From: Arcanobacterium sp.
Lineage (GTDB): Bacteria; Actinomycetota; Actinomycetes; Actinomycetales; Actinomycetaceae
DNA length: 64,000 nucleotides
Assembly (NCBI GenBank): GCA_022778805.1
Contig: JALFSN010000003.1
Coordinates: forward strand, 62,001-126,000
Reading direction: 5' to 3'
Shown: in pieces, positions 62,509 to 64,000 of the stretch
How positions within the stretch are numbered: the stretch's first letter is position 1
Layout: every line of letters starts with the position of its first letter
The notes under the pieces: model-generated
Told to the model about the DNA's origin: nothing
The model's input: only the letters and a program-made list of their open reading frames with translations
Database searches by the model: none
Position numbers and translations under genes: made by a program

Positions 62509-63588
62509 CTATTGCGTAATAGGTAACGTCGGCGCAGAGACGTCGTACAGCTGGTGCTGCTCTTTCAAAAGGACGGCGAGCACCGTGTTCTTCTGCGCAT
62601 TTTGAGAAGCTGTCCCCCACCGGACGATAGCTTGCCCATCCAGTGTAAAGGAGAACTGGGTGCCAGCTCCCACTGTCACAGCCGTTATTCGCTTGCGCAC
62701 CGCCGGCGACATACTCGTCAATACCTCGTCCAAGCGGGGAGCTAGATTGGCGAGTTTCACAGCGGAATCATCCACCGTGAGCTTCGGCAACGTTTTCTTT
62801 TCCTCAGCTCCCACGTGCAACTGCGCCCCACTTCCGGCAAAGGCCACACAATCCGATCCCTCGACGGCGCAGGCTATTGGCACTTCGGGCACGATCGCGA
62901 TTCGCACGGACGCGGGGAATCCAAAGTGTACATCCGCCTGAGCCACTTCTGGAATGCTCTCCACATCTGCTGCCAGCACCGATGGCCGCATAAGCACCAG
63001 CCGCTCGCCGTTGTGATCTGCCAATACCCGCCGCACATCCGCCATTGACACGATGCTGGAGCCTCCAGCCCCATTCACTTGCACCCGATCAGCAGAAAAC
63101 ATGAGCATCGGGGAGAAAAACAGCAGCCATACCAAGCCGCTTAGCATCACCATCAGTCCTGCTGCAATCGCGAGGCGATAGCGCCACCGCAGCCGGTTCA
63201 TCCGTTTCTTCTCAGCGCGGCGCTCCCTCATTGAAATGACCTGTGCACTAGCAGTCGCCATGGCAGCATCTGCGTGGACTCCCGCCGGCGGCGTTGATGC
63301 TCTCCGCGCGCCGAACGCCGCCGCACGCCGAGCACCGAGACGAGTGCTCCGCTGAGAGCGCCGCGCAGAATCTGGCTTCGCAGAATCTGGCCTGGAAGGA
63401 TTCTGCGTCGGTCGCACCCCCGAGCGCGGCCGACGCACTGAATCAGCGCCAGAGGGCGCTTGTGATAATTCTGAGTGTGCTCCAGAGCGTTCTCGTGTCA
63501 ATTCCGAGTGCGTCCCCGCTGACTGCGCGCCCGAGCGCATCGGCCGGCGCGGAGCTCGCGGCGCTCTCACTGCTCGTCCCGTTCGCAC
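62509..63588 (-). CDS. ftsQ: Cell-division protein FtsQ
   Basis: Bitopic divisome protein. The 359-residue frame has a long basic Ser/Arg/Pro-rich cytoplasmic N-terminus (1-145), one TM helix (about 146-168), the POTRA domain (RVQVNGAGGSSIVSMADVRRVL ... FPASVRIAIVPEVPIACAV) and the beta domain. The GTG at 63588 overlaps the murC stop by 22 bp; ATG codons at 63540 and further in are alternatives, so the N-terminal length is uncertain. The disordered N-terminus is long for the family. Confidence 0.9.
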   Translation of the reverse strand: MRTGRAVRAPRAPRRPMRSGAQSAGTHSELTRERSGAHSELSQAPSGADSVRRPRSGVRPTQNPSRPDSAKPDSARRSQRSTRLGARRAAAFGARRASTPPAGVHADAAMATASAQVISMRERRAEKKRMNRLRWRYRLAIAAGLMVMLSGLVWLLFFSPMLMFSADRVQVNGAGGSSIVSMADVRRVLADHNGERLVLMRPSVLAADVESIPEVAQADVHFGFPASVRIAIVPEVPIACAVEGSDCVAFAGSGAQLHVGAEEKKTLPKLTVDDSAVKLANLAPRLDEVLTSMSPAVRKRITAVTVGAGTQFSFTLDGQAIVRWGTASQNAQKNTVLAVLLKEQHQLYDVSAPTLPITQ

Positions 63589-64000
63589 GGCTGCCCATCC
63601 GCCCCAAACGATTGCTCACCGCTGCCACGCCGCTGCTCATCGTTCTCCAACAGCTGCCCATCTCGCTCACGCAAAAGATCGAGCATGGCATAGCCCATCG
63701 AGCGAATTTTTGGCCCTAAGGTAATCACGATATCCCCCGCCCGCGCCTCGCTGAGCAAGAGCGCGGCAGCTTCGCGAGGGTCAGCGACGAACGGGGTGTG
63801 ATCCATCATGTCTGTGATCGCAGTGCCCTGCGCCCCATCTGCGAGCGAGTCGCGGTTGGAATAGACCTGCGTCACTACCACAGCATCAGCTCGGGAGAGC
63901 TCCCGAGCAAAGTCCGCAGCAAAAATTTTCGTGCGCGCATACGTCAGTGGCTGAAAGAGCACCCGCACACTCCCCTGAGTCACGGCACGTGCAGTGGCAA
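63567..64000 (-). CDS. murC: UDP-N-acetylmuramate--L-alanine ligase (partial, C-terminal end)
   Basis: The C-terminal domain of a Mur ligase that adds L-Ala to UDP-MurNAc. The frame is open to the right edge. Visible are VRVLFQPLTYARTKIFAADFARELSRAD (matching the MurC C-terminal substrate segment FQPHxYSRT), VVVTQVYSNRDS and AGDIVITLGPKI, then a polar tail of about 40 residues. Its place upstream of ftsQ is the usual mur-fts order and favours MurC over other Mur ligases. Confidence 0.88.
   Translation of the reverse strand, partial: ATARAVTQGSVRVLFQPLTYARTKIFAADFARELSRADAVVVTQVYSNRDSLADGAQGTAITDMMDHTPFVADPREAAALLLSEARAGDIVITLGPKIRSMGYAMLDLLRERDGQLLENDEQRRGSGEQSFGADGQPCERDEQ

Overview
The window is a 64 kb piece of an actinobacterial chromosome of moderately high GC. 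The clearest sign is the right end, where murC (partial), ftsQ, ftsZ, sepF, yggT, divIVA/wag31 and lspA lie in the Gram-positive order on the minus strand, followed by an RluD-type pseudouridine synthase and dnaE. Other signs are the GlpABC/GlpF/GlpK set, a YhgE/Pip plus MMPL exporter pair, an HspR-type HAIR box, and several genes whose -10 box sits at leaderless distance from the start codon. I would place it near Actinomycetaceae, but the sequence alone does not settle the family. No phage, transposase, integrase, CRISPR array, toxin-antitoxin pair or rRNA operon was seen.

Layout. 1-9400 (minus): glnA (cut by the left edge), galE, pirin, a small alpha/beta hydrolase, an amino-acid permease, mutM, a SprT-like metalloprotease, yaaA and HU. 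9674-12415: a DyP-type peroxidase and a divergent DUF1015 gene. 12593-17910 (plus): an MMPL exporter translationally coupled to a YhgE/Pip-like protein with long heptad repeats. 17944-26739: a glycerol module, with a SorC-type regulator divergent from glpA-glpB-glpC, then glpF and glpK. 26963-36334: OPT transporter, thrC, two serine hydrolases, hsp20, a NifX-fold protein, a two-TM membrane protein and a SpoU methyltransferase. 36362-36662: a small repeat cluster abutting a CAT-anticodon tRNA. 36756-43873 (minus): dnaG, dgt, an ABC ATPase and a very large fused binding-protein/permease. 43993-50157 (minus): glpT, response regulator, histidine kinase, dusB and glyS. 50330-53732 (plus): znuA, znuC, znuB and zur, a zinc uptake cassette behind a Zur-like box. 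53847-64000 (minus): dnaE, rluD-like, lspA, divIVA, yggT, sepF, ftsZ, ftsQ and murC.

How it fits together. GlpT, 18 kb away from the rest, and GlpF bring in glycerol-3-phosphate and glycerol. GlpK phosphorylates glycerol, and GlpABC oxidises glycerol-3-phosphate to dihydroxyacetone phosphate and passes electrons to the membrane. Short GAATAC/GTATTC elements recur upstream of glpA, glpF and glpK and may be the operator of the SorC-type regulator. The zinc cassette looks self-regulating through Zur.

The most unusual items are a single-chain binding-protein plus two-permease ABC protein with a TATAAT box at leaderless distance and a perfect 16-bp inverted repeat; an MMPL exporter with a C-terminal domain that looks like an ABC ATPase stripped of its Walker motifs; DusB with an 85-residue insertion in its core; low-complexity insertions in several housekeeping proteins (YaaA, GlpB, MMPL, ThrC); and many short tandem duplications next to stop codons and promoters.
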